From Alloascoidea africana (taxonomy: Eukaryota; Ascomycota; Alloascoideomycetes; Alloascoideales; Alloascoideaceae), in the NCBI GenBank assembly GCA_030581615.1, contig JAKTTT010000065.1, forward strand, positions 1-64,000: DNA of 64,000 nt, written 5' to 3'. The position numbers and the translations under genes are program-made. The notes beneath the pieces were generated by a model. The model had not been told where the DNA came from. It did no database searches and saw nothing but the letters and a program-made list of their open reading frames with translations. Positions 21,595 to 31,874 of this stretch are shown here, one piece after another; position 1 is the stretch's first letter; each line of letters begins with the position of its first letter.

Positions 21595-23686
21595 TTTAAA
21601 AACTCCGATGAAAAATGAAAAACAAAGCTGCAAAAATGAGTAAAGGAAACTGGTGTCATTTTATATTCTGGGATTTTCTGGAAGAATAATATCTAAAAGA
21701 AAGATAGTGAGCAATACGGCCAATCTTGCTCTCGAGCTCCTAAAATTATTGAGAAAAGAAATCTTTTCGAAACAGATTGCCCTAGAACAATAAAAGTTTG
21801 GAGGTATCAAAATTCAAAGTTCTTTTTGGAACCCAAATATTGAATTATACATTTTCATTTTGACCATGGTTCATGTGCCTGAATAAAGAAAGAAATGCTC
21901 AATCGGCATTGATTTTTCCTTCACAAGGAATGTTTCTCTGGACTCGATCATAATTTGTTATTTGCGTAAGCCATAGACAATGCGATCGTATGATGAAAAT
22001 CAAAATGTCCGAACTCCTTAGAGCAAATGCTTAGCTCAAGCGCAGAGTGATGTGAGCGCAAAGCATCAAACACTTGGGATAGAAGGCTATCAGTACAGTT
22101 ACACCCATTAAGCACAATTCCTGTCTGAAGAGAACAGTTGATACTGAGGTTTTGTTCTGGTATAGGCCTGGAGTTGCCGCCATTAGAGCACCATCTCCAT
22201 TGTTTTGACTTGCAAAGCGTTATACTGGTTCGGAAGAAACTGGTTTACCATGTAAATGGTTTTTAAGGGGGCCGCTTTGAAGGGGTAGACGCCAATTAAA
22301 GGTCACAGCATACGACGGATTGTTAAACATACGCCTTTATTACAAGAAAATCTTGTTAACTATTGGGAAGAAAATGAAAGTTTTGGAAGTGATTGAAAAA
22401 TATTACGAAATCCTCACGCTTGTGTATTAGTAAGTAAGATGGGTGGAAAATCAGGGGAACCACATAAACTCGTTCCTACAGAAAGCTTAATGTGCAAGGT
22501 CTAATTTCTTTTCAACGTCAAACTTTCCTTGAGCGTGGTTTAAGACGCCTCGGGAATGATCAAAAGCCCCATTACTACTTTAACTATGATCGGATGTAGT
22601 TAAATGAGTATCATTTCAAACAATTGATGAATCAGTATGTTGCTAGAGACAATGGTTATACTTGTTACCAGCTACTCTGTGCAAGATAAAACCATCCTTT
22701 TTGTGTGCTTTATTGGCTGAAATTGGGTTTAAGAGTCTGGTCGCCAAAAGGACAGAACAAGGAATGGACAAGCGAACGTGTCTTACAATGCCAACACAAA
22801 AAGCTTCACTAATACCATTTCGTGATTCTGCCTTATCTTTGCCGTCTTATCCTTGAGCTATCATCCCTGCTTGAAGGGGCCAAAATGGGGCTTTGAAGAA
22901 TCCCTTTGAAATTAATAAATTCTTAAAGAAAAACATTTCAGGGTTGAATGGGATCCTAAATCAAAAGAAAGGTAACTCATTGTTTCCCCTGGCATCTTGT
23001 TATCTTTTGATTGTAATAATCAACATAGTTTTTCCTCTTGAAGTCTGCCAAGAAAAGGGTCCTCTCGTATTTTTCAAATTGTTTATTTCTGAGATTTTTG
23101 GAAGTTTGTGCGAAAGTTACGCGTACGATAAAACGAGATGCGGAAATAACCCTTTGCTTCTGTACGCGACTCCTAAGAAAAAACAATAAAATGAACCACT
23201 GAAAATGAAAGAAGGAGGACATGTCTCCACACAAGTCAACTCTGTCAAATAATTTATACTGATAATAATCTGAATCTTTTCTCTTCTCTTCCACCGAAAT
23301 GACACAAATCTATACTGGAGGCCATTAATACTTTTTCCGTCTATTGTCGCTGGACCGAACAGAATGGAAAAAATACCGCCGGGCTGAAACCAATAGCGCA
23401 TTTGTGTCCTGTACTCCTCATATCAATTTGCAACCGAACTTTCAACGGTGTTTCATCGCTCGCGATACTTCCTCTATTAAGCAACACTCTCTTAAATAGA
23501 AACTCTTTCGACTGAGGGAATTGAGGACCACTTGTACATTGTACAAGTAACGCTTTGGTCGGATGGAGGAGGTAATTTAAGCAGTAATAAGACCACTTTC
23601 AATTCGTTTCTTACTCTTCCATCCCCTATTAGTTGAGTTACCTACCAACCCTTCCAATTTTTCAAGTTCACCAGCAACTGCAAAAG
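21595..23686. other. Long divergent intergenic region
   Basis: 2.1 kb between divergently transcribed RPL10 and the globin gene. It is AT-rich. An ATG-started frame on the minus strand at 23401-23117 (94 codons, beginning MRYWFQPGGIF) is the best open stretch but matches nothing I know. The TTGTACA-type palindrome around 23532-23549 (gtacattgtaca) is noted without an assigned role. Confidence 0.4.
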
Positions 23687-25225
23687 ATGGACAACAGAGA
23701 ACCAACTCAAATAAACCCATCACCATTGCCAGCGCGTCCTTCATCATCACCAAAACGGTCAAAGCTACTCAAAGATTTCCAGCTGAGAAAAAGCAAATCA
23801 AATGATTTGAACGAGCCTTTTCAAAAATCTACGGGAACTAATAACGAAGAGCGAGGCAGCATAATCTCGACTTCAGGTTCGATCAGCCCGTATGCTGGCA
23901 GCAACTGGAGCCTAGCTAGAGTGCGGTCCTCTGCCATCTCAGAAAAGAATCGGACAGCAGATGCAACCGGGAGTTCAAACTCTAGCTTTATGAATTCTGA
24001 TGAGCAGTCAAATTATGGATGGGCAACACAGGCAGATAATGGGACCTTCAAAGTTGAACTTTTACTAACATCACAAGAGAAACGGATACTTCGAGAGTCC
24101 TGGCATCAAATGTGTGATGATGCCAAACTGAATGAGAACTCAGGATTGGGGTACACTCCTCAAAGGGGACCACCCACTGCCGCCTCTTCGTTGCCATCTG
24201 GTTCTGCAATCGGGGGATCCAATCTCTATTCCAGCAGCGGATCTGCTTACTCGATCTTCTCCAGACAGTTCTATGGAAACCTTCTTGTAACCGACCCTGA
24301 CTTGGAGAATCTTTTCCCTTCAATTAGACACCAAGCAGTATCGTTTGCCGGTGTTCTCAGCACAGCAATTTCAAACCTCGATAACATTTCGATTTTAGAG
24401 CATTATCTTGGGTGTCTTGCAAAGCGACATTCTCGGATCCTCAACATAGAGACTTTTCATTTCGACATCATGGGCCAAGCTTTTATCAAAACAGTAGAAG
24501 AAAGGTTCCAGTACGAATTTAACTTGGAAATGGAAGACGCGTGGGTTAAGCTATACTCTTACCTTGCCAACAAACTTTTACAAGACGGAGTAGACCCAAT
24601 TCTACCATCATCACCCAGCGCGTGGTCAGACCATAATCTATACAAAGTGATTAGCTCCGAAAGCATTCAAAGCAATTCAACAGTCGCAAAGAGTTTGCAC
24701 GCATCTGCTATTTCCCCTATCCATTCCTCCTCTTCAATCAGTGACAAAAAGCAATGGAAATTTTCGAGGGTTTTCAAATCGCCTGCAGACCAGCAGCGAC
24801 CACCATTGCCAAGAAAGCTCAAGTCCAAGGAAAGTTTTTTGAAGGTGACAGCGGCACAGGGCAACCCCACTGGAGGGGTTAGGACTAGCTCTTCAAGAAG
24901 CTCTTTACTTAAGGAATCCACTAATTATCCCCCTTCGCCAATATCCCCGACAAGATCAGCACCATTGAACACTCTACGCCCTGAGAGAACCTCAAAAGCC
25001 AAGTTTAGTTTCCGAGCCTCAGCATTCAAATCATCTGGGAATCAAGCTCCTAGGTCTCTCGATCATCTGAGTGCGAAAGAGATTGATGAAGAAGCTAGAG
25101 ATGTCAACATTTCAATTATTCCTGATGAATTAAAGCCGACAACCGGTATCGATGATCTTAATCCCAACACCAATGGAAGCACTATAAGGGCAGTTAAAAA
25201 CGAGCAGGAGTGCGTACTGATGTAA
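23687..25225 (+). CDS. Globin-domain protein (YNL234W-like)
   Basis: A 512-residue cytosolic protein with a central globin fold at about residues 122-298. Signs are TSQEKRILRESW (helix A), FSRQFYGNLL and LFPSIRHQAVSFAGVL (B to E region), and LAKRHSRI with His248 in the place of the proximal haem ligand, then FHFDIMGQAFI and WVKLYSYLANKLL. This order matches the yeast YNL234W haem protein. A 45-residue Ser/Gly-rich loop is inserted between helices A and B. Both flanks are long, Ser/Pro/basic and probably disordered. The true ATG is 23687; the open frame upstream lacks one. A sensing or electron-transfer role is inferred from the family, not shown. It is convergent with the YTP1-like gene. Confidence 0.9.
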   Translation: MDNREPTQINPSPLPARPSSSPKRSKLLKDFQLRKSKSNDLNEPFQKSTGTNNEERGSIISTSGSISPYAGSNWSLARVRSSAISEKNRTADATGSSNSSFMNSDEQSNYGWATQADNGTFKVELLLTSQEKRILRESWHQMCDDAKLNENSGLGYTPQRGPPTAASSLPSGSAIGGSNLYSSSGSAYSIFSRQFYGNLLVTDPDLENLFPSIRHQAVSFAGVLSTAISNLDNISILEHYLGCLAKRHSRILNIETFHFDIMGQAFIKTVEERFQYEFNLEMEDAWVKLYSYLANKLLQDGVDPILPSSPSAWSDHNLYKVISSESIQSNSTVAKSLHASAISPIHSSSSISDKKQWKFSRVFKSPADQQRPPLPRKLKSKESFLKVTAAQGNPTGGVRTSSSRSSLLKESTNYPPSPISPTRSAPLNTLRPERTSKAKFSFRASAFKSSGNQAPRSLDHLSAKEIDEEARDVNISIIPDELKPTTGIDDLNPNTNGSTIRAVKNEQECVLM

Positions 25226-25472
25226 AGGTATATTTCTGAGGAACTGGGGGTGTGAGACGGCAGTGAATTGGGATGAATCAATGGCTTGTTTTGTATATCA
25301 GATTGAGGCGAAAATGTAGATGAATATAGAACGTTTTTCAAGGCTAAAACTTTTCCCAAACCCTTCATTCAAAAACTACTGTAGCGGCTATTAAGTACAA
25401 GTCATACGCAATGATTATGTTCAAATCGTTGATTTAGTCACAGGCAGAGCCCCACAGTCATCCCTAGACAGT

Positions 25473-27050
25473 TTAACTGTAACCCAACAAAGTACCATCC
25501 GTTCCAAGCTTTTGAGGCCGATGAACATTTAGAGAAATTCGATCAGTAGCGGTTTCTTCCGAGGTCTGGTCATCGTGCTGTTGATAAGAGAAAGAGGTGT
25601 GTGGAGATGGTTCATCCAATCCCATATCTTCATCGGCCAAAGAATCAAGTTCAAAATCCTGACTCTGGTCTCTAGCTGGCTCTGATACTTGGTTATCAAC
25701 AGAAGTGTAATCATCCAATTCCATGCCAGCGCTATTAGCGGGCATCACGCTCGCCGACACCCCTGATGGAGATCGACCTTCGAGTCGCATGTACAGGGTT
25801 ATTAGAAGCAAGAACCAGAGAAATATCAAGGAGGCAAAACTTGAAATGGTAAGGACATATGAAGAGTGGTCAATCATATTGTCATGGAGCATGATCAATT
25901 GCTCTTCATTGGCGGCCTCAAAAAGAATTCCACTTTCAACGAGGCAAAACGGAGGGAGATATTGGAAAGAGCGTATCTTTCTATCTTTTGTCTCGCTCTT
26001 ATCATCCAGCAAGAAAGAAATTTCAATGATCCTAAATACGCCAGCGCCCATAAGTGCAAGTCCAAAGACATAGTGCACTTTGGTGCTGATTTCCAGATGT
26101 TGGACATGGACTGACATTGCATATCCAGTAAAAATCAGGACTAAAGAAGGGACAAAGTTTCTCCTGTTTTTCAAAGAGAGAAAGATACCAAGCATTCCAG
26201 CACACCACCAGATAATCCCCATGCTGGTATGTTGATAATCTCCGTGGTTCCATTCTTGCCCCCAGCGATGCTCAGTAAATGTGTTTACAATGCCCCAGAC
26301 TGTAATAACTGAAGAATCGTAGAATTCCTGAGATTTCCCTGACTTCCTTAACATCTCTTGACCAGCCATTAACATTATTGCAAGCACTAGCCCGTAGACG
26401 ATGAAGGAACTCCCCATTATTCCATGAGCAAGACATTGGCCTAAGTGGACGCCCCGGCAAAAACCGAGCATTGATACTATTGCCATCCCGAATCTCACAT
26501 ACGCCACAATCGGAACCAGTATTACCAGAACAAAATAGACATGTTCAATGGCCTTCAGCTTCCCAGGCTTTGCTGCTTGCACGTTCCCCAAGACTCCGGT
26601 ATATGTTGTTCCGACGCCAGGAACATTGCACAGAATACCAAAAAACACCATCACTGGGGATAATACAAATAGAATGAAACCAGTAGCTTTGCTTGCAGCC
26701 TCTTCAACATTATTCGCATCGGGATATCTCAAAAGTAACGCATCTATCACGATGTATCCGGTAACCAGTATTTGTATTGGCAGCGCAACCTTTCGGTGTC
26801 GTTGAAGCGCGAAAGGCACTGAAAACTGAAATAGCAATATCTCGAATAGGGCACTGACAAGCGTGTGCACCACTAACCAGTGTAGTTGGGTACGAGAACT
26901 ACCTTCGCCTTCCTTGTTGGTGCTCTTGCTATCCTGATCGTTGTTTTCGTGATCTCCGTGTGGATATCCGGAAGCAAAAGCCGAGTTCAGAAGGACGGCC
27001 ACCAGAACCGCGGCCACAAGCCTCCTCAAAGTAGCTGTATATCGCTTCAT
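25473..27050 (-). CDS. YTP1: YTP1-family membrane protein
   Basis: A 525-residue polytopic protein. A cleavable signal peptide (about 1-26) is followed by a short His/Asp-rich lumenal stretch and about ten hydrophobic segments. The Ytp1 domain landmark NTFTEHRWGQEW...GDYQHTSMGIIWW is present near the middle. The last 80 residues are acidic and soluble. Yeast Ytp1 (459 residues) is of unknown function and resembles plant and animal integral membrane proteins. The start is the ATG at 27050; codons upstream in frame are not ATG. The 3' end faces the globin gene at 247 bp. Confidence 0.92.
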   Translation of the reverse strand: MKRYTATLRRLVAAVLVAVLLNSAFASGYPHGDHENNDQDSKSTNKEGEGSSRTQLHWLVVHTLVSALFEILLFQFSVPFALQRHRKVALPIQILVTGYIVIDALLLRYPDANNVEEAASKATGFILFVLSPVMVFFGILCNVPGVGTTYTGVLGNVQAAKPGKLKAIEHVYFVLVILVPIVAYVRFGMAIVSMLGFCRGVHLGQCLAHGIMGSSFIVYGLVLAIMLMAGQEMLRKSGKSQEFYDSSVITVWGIVNTFTEHRWGQEWNHGDYQHTSMGIIWWCAGMLGIFLSLKNRRNFVPSLVLIFTGYAMSVHVQHLEISTKVHYVFGLALMGAGVFRIIEISFLLDDKSETKDRKIRSFQYLPPFCLVESGILFEAANEEQLIMLHDNMIDHSSYVLTISSFASLIFLWFLLLITLYMRLEGRSPSGVSASVMPANSAGMELDDYTSVDNQVSEPARDQSQDFELDSLADEDMGLDEPSPHTSFSYQQHDDQTSEETATDRISLNVHRPQKLGTDGTLLGYS

Positions 27051-29053
27051 TTCAAGATGATTCCTATTACGCTGTACCAAAAGCCATACAAAATGTACGT
27101 TTCGTGCCAGAGCGCGTTAACAAAAGCAATATGAGAAAGACAATGAGAGTGTTGGCAAGCAGAAGTTGGCGATTAGTGCGGGCGGGAACTTAAAACCACA
27201 ATCAAGCTCTCGCCCTTCTCACAAAGTGTTGCGGCAATGTCATTCATCATTCAACTTTTGCTAGTTTCTTTGTATATTACTCGGAAATTGTAAAACTATG
27301 GTCTGATCAAAAGCCGATAAGGATCTTGCTTGTGTCCAGTATCTTCATTAGTCTTGAACTCGTTTTTGCATAGTAATTGTATCATATCTAACGGACATCG
27401 AGAGTGCCCGTTCATTCCTTCAAGTTTGTTCCGCAGAAAAAACTGACGCCTTTGATATGAATTAATGAGAAAATGATACAAAGTGCCTTTACGATCGATT
27501 TATGTGGCAAGAAGACGAGATAAATACTAGGAGGAAAGGTGTTTTCTCTGTCTTGGCATGTTCAATGGTGCACTGCCCTCGCCAGCATACCAGCAAACAA
27601 TGCTTGTCTAGCGCTAAATCACTTGGAATTTTCAGCAACACTATTTGTTCTAATTTCCAGCTGCAAGTGTTTATTTACATCTAATAATTCAAAAGCAGAA
27701 GTAATGCGGAAGTAAAATTGATATCAGTCGAGTTATCATTAGTTGCGTGAGACGTGGATGTCCATTGAAGGAAACTTGATATTACTTTCTGATTTTGTAC
27801 GGTTGCTCATGGTTCACTAAGCTGCTAGCATCAACTACAACTGGCAAACGACGTTCAATTGCTAGAAAGATTTCATTTGTCATAGTTTTTAGACGGGTTT
27901 CTTCATCCGTCGGGGAAGACCAAGCACAATGGGAAAACGAGAGCAAAAAGTTGGAATAGTGATTTCAAAGCAAACATTCAAACACTTCATGAATTCAGAG
28001 TCCTAATTTTTTTCAAGCTCTAAAGTTCGTTGAACAAACTTGTTACCCCTTTAATAACTTTAGGATCATTATTTTTCAAAATGAAGTTGATTAACACACC
28101 TAATGACTATCATCATGGAGATGCACCTAAATGTTATCAACTGTTGTATTACTTAATTGCTACTCGTGTGTAAGAATCAAGCTATAACTATTCATTACAA
28201 GCAACTGCAACCTACTTGGACAATTTTTGAAACCCACCGTGAAGTTGAGAATAGAATACAACCTTGTAAGACCCAATGGTTTTATTGGGTATACCACTGT
28301 ACGAGAAACATTTGTGCACCAAGACATAGGCTCAGTCTCGAACAAGGTTTAATCGAATACCCATGACTGATGACAACAAAATTTCATAGAATAATATTGA
28401 CATGCGGCCAAAGAAATCAATGGGTTATAATTTATTGCACTCTTAGGCAGCACAAGAAACTTGTATACTTCTAATTTTTTACTTCAAGTTGAGAATCCAT
28501 TTTAGACACTCTTCTGGAATAGTTTTTAATTGTTGAAGGTTTGTAGAATCCATCCACGGCAATGACAAACTGCTTTATCGCCTTGCTTTGTCTTTTTGAT
28601 TCTTGGGAAAGGAAAAAATGATTTCCTTCGCGTTATTCAGTACTTGATCTATGGAACTTAAGAAGGATGGTGAACAAGTGATGAACAGCCAGAAGTCTCT
28701 CTTTTTCCGAAAACTCAGAAGGATAAAACAAGGCGTTACACTGATTTGCCGTTGCAGTGGATGGATTCCACGGACCCGCAACAAAATCATCTTTCTTCAC
28801 AAGGATCAGAAAGTCAAGGCAAGAAGATATACCAGTTTGCCATTGCAGTGGATGGATTCTACGGATCCTCAACAATTAATATTCCTCTACACTAGTCAAG
28901 TTTACTAATTAATTTCCAGATAAATGGGAAGAATAGTTAGAATAATTGTAAATAACAATAGAGAAGTGAAAAGCGTCAAAATACTAGTCTCCAAACTTTA
29001 TAGAACTAATCTTCTGTTAGTCGTCTGTTAGTCGTCCTCAAAAGGTCAACTCT
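27051..29053. other. Long intergenic region with a three-copy repeat
   Basis: 2 kb between the YTP1-like start and tRNA-Leu. Apart from the repeat at 28510-28892, listed separately, no gene is seen. Confidence 0.5.
28510..28892. repeat. Three diverged copies of a ~95-bp unit, one inverted
   Basis: Direct copies lie at about 28706-28800 and 28801-28892, and an inverted copy at about 28510-28615. All three share TGGATGGATTC with matching flanks (AAGGC...TTTGCCNTTGCAGTGG before, ACNAANCCTCAACAA after). Each can be read as a similar peptide around ARRYTSLPLQWMDSTDPQQ, in different frames, which suggests duplicated pieces of a former gene rather than simple sequence. The inverted copy continues openly as LKTIPEECLKWILNLK. 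Confidence 0.65.
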
Positions 29054-29146
29054 GGGAGCTTGGCCGAGTGGTCTAAGGCGTCAGATTTAGGTTCTTCAAG
29101 GACTCTGATATCTTCGGATGCGCGAGTTCGAATCTCGTGGCTCTCA
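29054..29146 (+). tRNA. tRNA-Leu (UAG) with 11-nt intron
   Basis: The 7-bp acceptor stem pairs GGGAGCT with GGCTCTC, followed by discriminator A (29146). D arm (GGCCGAGTGG), a type II variable arm (ATATCTTCGGAT) and the T loop GTTCGAATC are present. The anticodon TAG is at 29088-29090. An 11-nt intron at about 29092-29102 interrupts the anticodon loop, as in yeast tRNA-Leu(UAG). A T-run follows at 29151. Confidence 0.95.
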
Positions 29147-30268
29147 ATATTTTTCACTTCTTCTGAAGGTTGCTTCTTTTTTGGAATTTTGAAGGTTTAT
29201 TAGTTTTTGCCAAGCTGTAAGGGCTATAAGGTGTGAATTCTAATTGTGTTTTACGTCTTTAGTTTTGGACGAACATCACTGACATGAACAGTTCCATCAC
29301 CAACTTTTCGTCATTACATGAGGAAACGAGAATAGCTTCTCACAATGATCATCAATTTTTCTGAAAAGTACTCCACTAAATACCTTAACTGCTCAAAATA
29401 AAACAATAGCGAGATAGTTAACTCCAACAATTCATCCAAACGTTTTGATTTTAAGGAATAATGTCATGTTTGCCAAGCCTAGCGTGTCACCAGTCGTCAA
29501 CAGTGGAAACACAAGTTTCTTGAAAGATGAAGTGTTAAACAGATCATCAAGGGGTGAATTTAGAATTGTAATAGTTATTATAAAGTAATTCTAACCGTTG
29601 TAGAGGTTCATGGCTGCTGGTCAATAACTCGGTGTTTGCCTGAGAACGATTGTTAACTTTACGCTTTGTCGCGTTTCAGTTTAAACTGCTTCAGGTGATA
29701 AGACCTGAGAGCTGGAAGGGATAGGCTTAGAAGTGTTTTTCATATGTAAATTGTCCTCGGCAAGCGGTAGAAAATAGCAATGCTCTCATATTGGGAGCAT
29801 AGCACCCCGAAGTTAATCCAACTAATCTGGTCCGTAAAACGTGCATGAATTGTTGATTATATTGCAACACTCTGAAGCAACTGGCCTCTTCATTTTGATG
29901 GCCTGGTACACACATGCTTGATTTTGAACAACGGAAAGGTCAAAGGGAGTAGCCGCTTACACAATGTTCAATAGGCCCAAACTATATGATTTGTCTTGAA
30001 TTATCCCGTTGAGTTAGTTGAAGCACTTTTCGTGATTATCCGCATTCCTTTTCCAATCTTACAACGATCTTTACAGTTCTTGTAGCCATTACTGGCGCTA
30101 ACAACATTTAAACAAAGCCAACTTGTGACAACAGACACTTTTCACAAGATGCTAGGATCACAAGTCATGAATGCTCACTTTAGTATCAAAAAGACTCACT
30201 CGAAAGCTCTCTCCCTCCTATACTGCAACAATATGACGAACTGACACCTATTTTCGACGGATCTGACT
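29147..30268. other. Spacer between tRNA-Leu and tRNA-Met
   Basis: 1.1 kb, AT-rich, with no gene seen. A short hairpin-like stretch (gctctcatattgggagc) lies at 29780-29798. Confidence 0.45.
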
Positions 30269-30368
30269 GCTTCGTTGGCTCAGTTGGTAGAGCGTCAGTC
30301 TCATATTAATCCGTGTCTCACGATAACGTGCGATCTGAAGGTCGAGAGTTCGAGCCTCCCACGGAGCA
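30269..30368 (+). tRNA. Elongator tRNA-Met (CAU) with 27-nt intron
   Basis: Acceptor stem GCTTCGT pairs with ACGGAGC, then discriminator A. D arm (GGCTCAGTTGGTAGAGC) and T arm (GAGAGTTCGAGCCTCCC) are present. The anticodon CAT is at 30302-30304 in the loop CTCATA-A, and a 27-nt intron at 30306-30332 splits the loop one base after it. Without the intron the sequence is very close to yeast elongator tRNA-Met, which has no intron in S. cerevisiae. It lacks the initiator-specific A1-U72 pair. T-run follows at 30371. Confidence 0.95.
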
Positions 30369-30543
30369 AATTTTTAACACCGCAGCATGTGTCCCGGACC
30401 CAGATATACCGCCATGTTGAGATTAGCACGCTTGTACTTTTTATCGATCCAACCGAAGCCCCTTTCAAAGTATCGTGCTCCTTAAAGGTCTTTCCCACAG
30501 CCCTTCATACCCTTTTGGTTTGTGTACAGTCTAAACTTTCGAT

Positions 30544-31874
30544 ATGGGTGAATGGACCGTAGACCCTGAGAACAAAAGGCGGCTTCTGGTAAGTGCGATG
30601 TTTTGGAAGGTTGGGGTTATGGGGAAGAAAACTTGCTGTATACGTGTTACCTTTTGTACCTATGAAAGGAGATTGGGAAATTTTCTCGGACTATTTAGTG
30701 GCAAGTGTGTGAGATAAGAAGAGACGACTAACTGTGTTTTCAGGCGCTTGGAAAGCAAGGAGCAAACAGAAAATGCTTTGATTGTGGAGCTCCAAACCCA
30801 CAATGGGCTTCTCCAAAGTATGGCATTTTCATTTGTCTCGAGTGTGCTGGTATTCATAGGTGAGCCTTTATTTTTGTATTGTTCTTTGGTGAAACATGGC
30901 ACGGGACTGACATTGGAGGAAGAGGTCTTGGCGTTCACATATCATTTGTCCGGTCAATTACAATGGACCAGTTTAAAGCAGAGGAGATGAAGCGGATGGA
31001 GCTGGGAGGAAACCAGAAATGTGCCGATTTTTTCACAGCTGAGGGATTGGATCTTTCGTTGGATGCGAAGCAAAAGTACAACAACTATGCTGCGGAAGAT
31101 TACAAAGAAAAGCTGGGGTGCGAAGTCGAAGGGAAACCATGGGTGCGGAAAGATAGATCTAACGAGTCCTTGACTCCTCGACAAAGCAACAGCGGCAAGG
31201 GTGGGGTAATCCAACAAGACCCTATCTCTTCGAGAAAGGGCACTCCCTTATCTAGCACAAACTCGAACGGGGGTGGTTTTTCGCAGAAGCAAAAGACAGA
31301 GCAGTATTTTTCACAGTTGGGTGCAAAAAATAATTCTCGACCAGAAGGCGTTGCTCCAGCACAAGGAGGGAAGTATACAGGTTTTGGAAATACGCCCACG
31401 CCATCAACATCGAATAGCCAGTTTAGGTCTTCTGATCTCAGCATTGATCAGTTCCAAAAAGATCCTCTTGGAACGTTCACGAAAGGCTGGGGATTTTTCG
31501 CCTCTACCATTTCGAAATCAATGGAGGAGGTGAATGAAAGCGTGATCAAGCCTGGAGTACGAAATTTGCAAGAAAGTGATTTTGGAAACAATGCGAAGAA
31601 GGCAGTACTTCAATTTGGACAGAAAGTGCAAGAAACCACACGGTCTCTTAATGATGGAGAGAACAGAAATGCTTCCAATAGCAAGTACACAAAACTGTTT
31701 GACAATCTGGGATTAGAGAACGAGGACACATTTGGAGGTCAGCCTAGCATTTCTCCGGCCTTTGGGTTACCGAAGCCTGAACAGAAGACAGCGCTTCAGG
31801 GAATTAAAAGTAATCCGAAAATGCATAAAAAGAAGGAGAGCGATTGGGATGATGATAAATGGGATGCTTTTTAA
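30544..31874 (+). CDS. GCS1: Arf GTPase-activating protein GCS1, three exons
   Basis: Exons 30544-30588, 30744-30859 and 30923-31874 give 370 residues (yeast Gcs1 has 352). Introns have GTAAGT and GTGAGC donors. The protein stimulates GTP hydrolysis on Arf1 in Golgi and post-Golgi transport. The ArfGAP domain (about 1-125) has the zinc finger C26xxC29-x16-C46xxC49 and the arginine finger R54 in GIHRGLGVH. The codon for R54 is itself split by the second intron. Downstream are low-complexity Ser/Thr/Gln stretches, the conserved [21 protein letters not shown] membrane-binding segment and a C-terminal [15 protein letters not shown] tail typical of Gcs1. The exon joins restore the family sequence exactly. 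Confidence 0.95.
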
